The translations under genes were made by a program, and so were the position numbers. Shown here piece after piece: positions 12,983 through 14,802 of a DNA stretch of 14,802 bases (its first letter is position 1; each line of letters starts with the position of its first letter). Source of the DNA: Eubacterium sp. GTDB lineage: Bacteria; Bacillota; Clostridia; Oscillospirales; Acutalibacteraceae. The DNA is taken from positions 1 through 14,802 of the forward strand of contig JAFYFO010000354.1 of assembly GCA_017543725.1 (NCBI GenBank), in the 5' to 3' direction. Below the pieces are notes generated by a model that saw nothing but the letters and a program-made list of their open reading frames with translations, was not told where the DNA came from and did not search any database.

Positions 12983-13354
12983 ATGAAATCATTGGCTGAA
13001 CTTCAGGCAATCAGAGAAAAAATGAAGGACAAGGTTGTTCTTCGCGAAGGCTCGGGCGATATCAGAGTTGTTGTCGGAATGGCAACCTGCGGTATTGCGG
13101 CTGGCGCACGCCCCGTTTTAAGCGCTTTTGTTGAAGAGGTAAACAGACTCGGTCTTTCAGAAAAGGTTACTGTTTCTCAGACAGGATGCATCGGTATATG
13201 TCAGTTTGAGCCCGTTGTTGAAGTTTTTGAGGCAGGCAAAGAAAAGGTTACTTATGTTCATATGACACCCGAAAAAGCAAAAGAGGTTGTTGAAATCCAC
13301 CTCCAGGGCGGCAAAACTGTTGATAAGTACACTATCTCAAATAATGAGTTATAA
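12983..13354 (+). CDS. Thioredoxin-like [2Fe-2S] ferredoxin family protein with three cluster cysteines
   Basis: A 123-residue protein of the thioredoxin-like ferredoxin family (the fold of the NuoE C-terminus and HydB N-terminus). The cluster loops are GMATCGIAAGARP and QTGCIGICQFEP, giving Cys36, Cys69 and Cys73; no other Cys exists in the protein. Compared with C-x4-C in HydB (CGGTGC), the first ligand position is Val31. The cluster may therefore be bound by three cysteines plus another ligand, by a subunit interface, or be absent. A GGAAGGAAG region precedes the ATG, and the hydB ATG follows after 17 bases. It is often encoded just before HydB in clostridial loci and probably assists electron flow to or from the hydrogenase. 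Confidence 0.82.
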   Translation: MKSLAELQAIREKMKDKVVLREGSGDIRVVVGMATCGIAAGARPVLSAFVEEVNRLGLSEKVTVSQTGCIGICQFEPVVEVFEAGKEKVTYVHMTPEKAKEVVEIHLQGGKTVDKYTISNNEL

Positions 13355-13371
13355 TATATGGAGGTAAAGTT

Positions 13372-14802
13372 ATGATTCGTTCACAAGTTCTTATCTGTGG
13401 CGGTACAGGCTGTACTTCCTCAGGAAGCAAGGCTGTTCAGGAAGCGTTTAAAGAGCAACTTGAACTTGCCGGATTAACTCACGAAATCAAACTCGTTCAG
13501 ACAGGATGTTTCGGTTTGTGCGCGCTTGGTCCCGTTGTTATAGTTTATCCTGAAGGAACTTTCTACAGCCAGGTTCACGCAGACGATGTTCCCGAAATCG
13601 TTGAAGAGCATCTTTTGAAAGGAAGAATTGTAGACCGTTTGGTTTATGATGAAAGTTCAGCGCCGAAAGATACTCTTGCAGGCGGAACTGTTTCGCTCAG
13701 CGACACCGATTTCTACAGAGCGCAGCACCGTGTTGCTCTTCGTAACTGCGGTGTTATCGACCCTGAAAACATTGATGAATACATTGCTGTTGACGGTTAT
13801 GCCGCTCTTGGTAAAGTTTTAACTGAAATGACTCCCGAAGACGTTATCAAATGCGTTTCGGATTCAGGACTCAGAGGCCGCGGCGGCGGCGGATTCCCGA
13901 CGGGATTCAAATGGTCGCTCTGTGCTCCGAATAAAGCGGACCAGAAATATGTTGTTTGTAACGCCGACGAAGGCGACCCGGGCGCATTTATGGACAGGTC
14001 CGTTCTTGAAGGCGACCCCCACTGCATTATTGAAGCAATGGCTATCTGCGGATATGCTGTTGGCGCAACAAAGGGATTTGTTTATGTTCGTGCTGAATAT
14101 CCCATCGCTGTTGCAAGACTTCAGAAAGCAATCGACCAGGCTCGTGAATACGGCTTGCTCGGCAAAAATATTTTTGATTCAGGATTTGATTTCGACCTTG
14201 AAATCCGTCTTGGTGCAGGCGCATTCGTTTGCGGTGAAGAAACCGCTCTTATGACTTCAATCGAAGGCAACAGAGGCGAGCCGCGTCCGAGACCGCCTTT
14301 CCCGGCTGTTAAAGGACTTTTCGGAAAGCCAACCGTTGAAAACAACGTTGAAACCTTTGCAAACATTCCTCAGATTCTCCTCAAGGGCGCTGATTGGTTT
14401 GCTTCAATGGGAACTGAAAAATCAAAGGGAACAAAAGTTTTCGCTCTCGGCGGTAAAATCAAGCACACAGGTCTTGTTGAAGTTCCTATGGGAACAACTC
14501 TTCGCGAAATCATTTATGATATCGGCGGCGGTATTCCCAACGGCAAGAAGTTCAAGGCTGCTCAGACAGGCGGACCTTCGGGCGGATGTATTCCCGCAAA
14601 ACTCATCGACACGGAAATTGACTACGATAACCTTCTTGCAATGGGCTGTATGATGGGTTCTGGCGGACTTATCGTTATGGACGAAGAAACCTGTATGGTT
14701 GATATTGCTAAGTTCTTCCTTGAGTTCACGGTTGATGAGAGCTGCGGTAAGTGTACTCCCTGCCGTGTTGGTACAAAGAGACTTTATGAAATCCTTGAAA
14801 AG
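13372..14802 (+). CDS. hydB: Bifurcating [FeFe]-hydrogenase subunit HydB (NuoF-like, 3' end missing)
   Basis: The frame is open from ATG 13372, with GGAGG 7 bases upstream, to the last base; 477 residues are visible. Residues 1-90 are a thioredoxin-like [2Fe-2S] domain (Cys9, Cys14, Cys46, Cys50; CGGTGC and QTGCFGLC). A NuoF-type flavoprotein core follows, with the FMN/NADH glycine-rich loop RGRGGGGFPTG (168-178) and NADEGDPG (197-204), then GAGAFVCGEETAL, and a [4Fe-4S] motif SCGKCTPC with Cys458, Cys461 and Cys464. About 120 further residues with two [4Fe-4S] motifs are expected in the family. HydB oxidises NADH at FMN and is the site proposed for electron bifurcation with ferredoxin. The catalytic hydA gene should follow outside the window. 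Confidence 0.93.
   Translation, partial: MIRSQVLICGGTGCTSSGSKAVQEAFKEQLELAGLTHEIKLVQTGCFGLCALGPVVIVYPEGTFYSQVHADDVPEIVEEHLLKGRIVDRLVYDESSAPKDTLAGGTVSLSDTDFYRAQHRVALRNCGVIDPENIDEYIAVDGYAALGKVLTEMTPEDVIKCVSDSGLRGRGGGGFPTGFKWSLCAPNKADQKYVVCNADEGDPGAFMDRSVLEGDPHCIIEAMAICGYAVGATKGFVYVRAEYPIAVARLQKAIDQAREYGLLGKNIFDSGFDFDLEIRLGAGAFVCGEETALMTSIEGNRGEPRPRPPFPAVKGLFGKPTVENNVETFANIPQILLKGADWFASMGTEKSKGTKVFALGGKIKHTGLVEVPMGTTLREIIYDIGGGIPNGKKFKAAQTGGPSGGCIPAKLIDTEIDYDNLLAMGCMMGSGGLIVMDEETCMVDIAKFFLEFTVDESCGKCTPCRVGTKRLYEILEK

Overview
The window reads as the chromosome of a strictly anaerobic, low-to-moderate GC Gram-positive of the Clostridia, most plausibly an Oscillospiraceae/Ruminococcaceae-type gut bacterium. 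This rests on strong AGGAGG-type ribosome binding sites, sigma-A-like TTGxxx-17-TATAAT promoters, AT-rich intergenic DNA and, above all, an NADH/ferredoxin-dependent bifurcating [FeFe]-hydrogenase locus. The genus is inferred; there is no rRNA or other marker gene. No tRNA, rRNA, CRISPR array, insertion sequence or phage gene was seen, and no stretch over 300 bases lacks a gene.

Region 1 (1-390, minus strand) holds the N-terminal part of an AAA_14/DUF4143-type ATPase. Its promoter has a perfect 12-bp inverted repeat across the -35/-10 spacer that looks like an operator. Region 2 (420-5232, minus strand) is a tight five-gene operon: adenylation enzyme, acyl-carrier protein, MBOAT acyltransferase, SGNH/DltD-like protein and a small C39-like cysteine peptidase, closed by a hairpin terminator. 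It resembles dltABCD (D-alanylation of teichoic acids), but the gene order is A-C-B-D, and the adenylation enzyme lacks both the Asp that should hold the substrate amino group and the Cys found in D-Ala-specific DltA. The locus probably activates and exports a different acyl group.

Region 3 (5240-6442, plus) is a divergently transcribed, membrane-anchored metallo-beta-lactamase-fold protein of the ComEC-like type, ending in a bidirectional terminator. Region 4 (6448-8625, minus) is a translationally coupled pair: a six-helix membrane protein and a stand-alone condensation-domain-like acyltransferase with an intact HxxxDG motif.

Region 5 (8675-14802, plus, running off the window) is the start of a bifurcating hydrogenase operon. 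It begins with hydC (NuoE-like) and reaches hydB (NuoF-like, incomplete); the catalytic hydA is expected just beyond the end. Seven genes sit between hydC and hydB: a DRTGG protein, an RsbW-like ATPase, a sensory-type [FeFe]-hydrogenase homologue without the proton-relay Cys, a second DRTGG protein, a PHP-domain hydrolase, a second GHKL ATPase without a phosphoacceptor domain, and a thioredoxin-like ferredoxin with three of four cluster cysteines. A near-consensus Rex operator overlaps the presumed transcription start, so the operon is probably governed by NADH/NAD+ ratio as well as by whatever the embedded cysteine-rich module senses. That module is the best candidate here for an uncharacterised signalling system.
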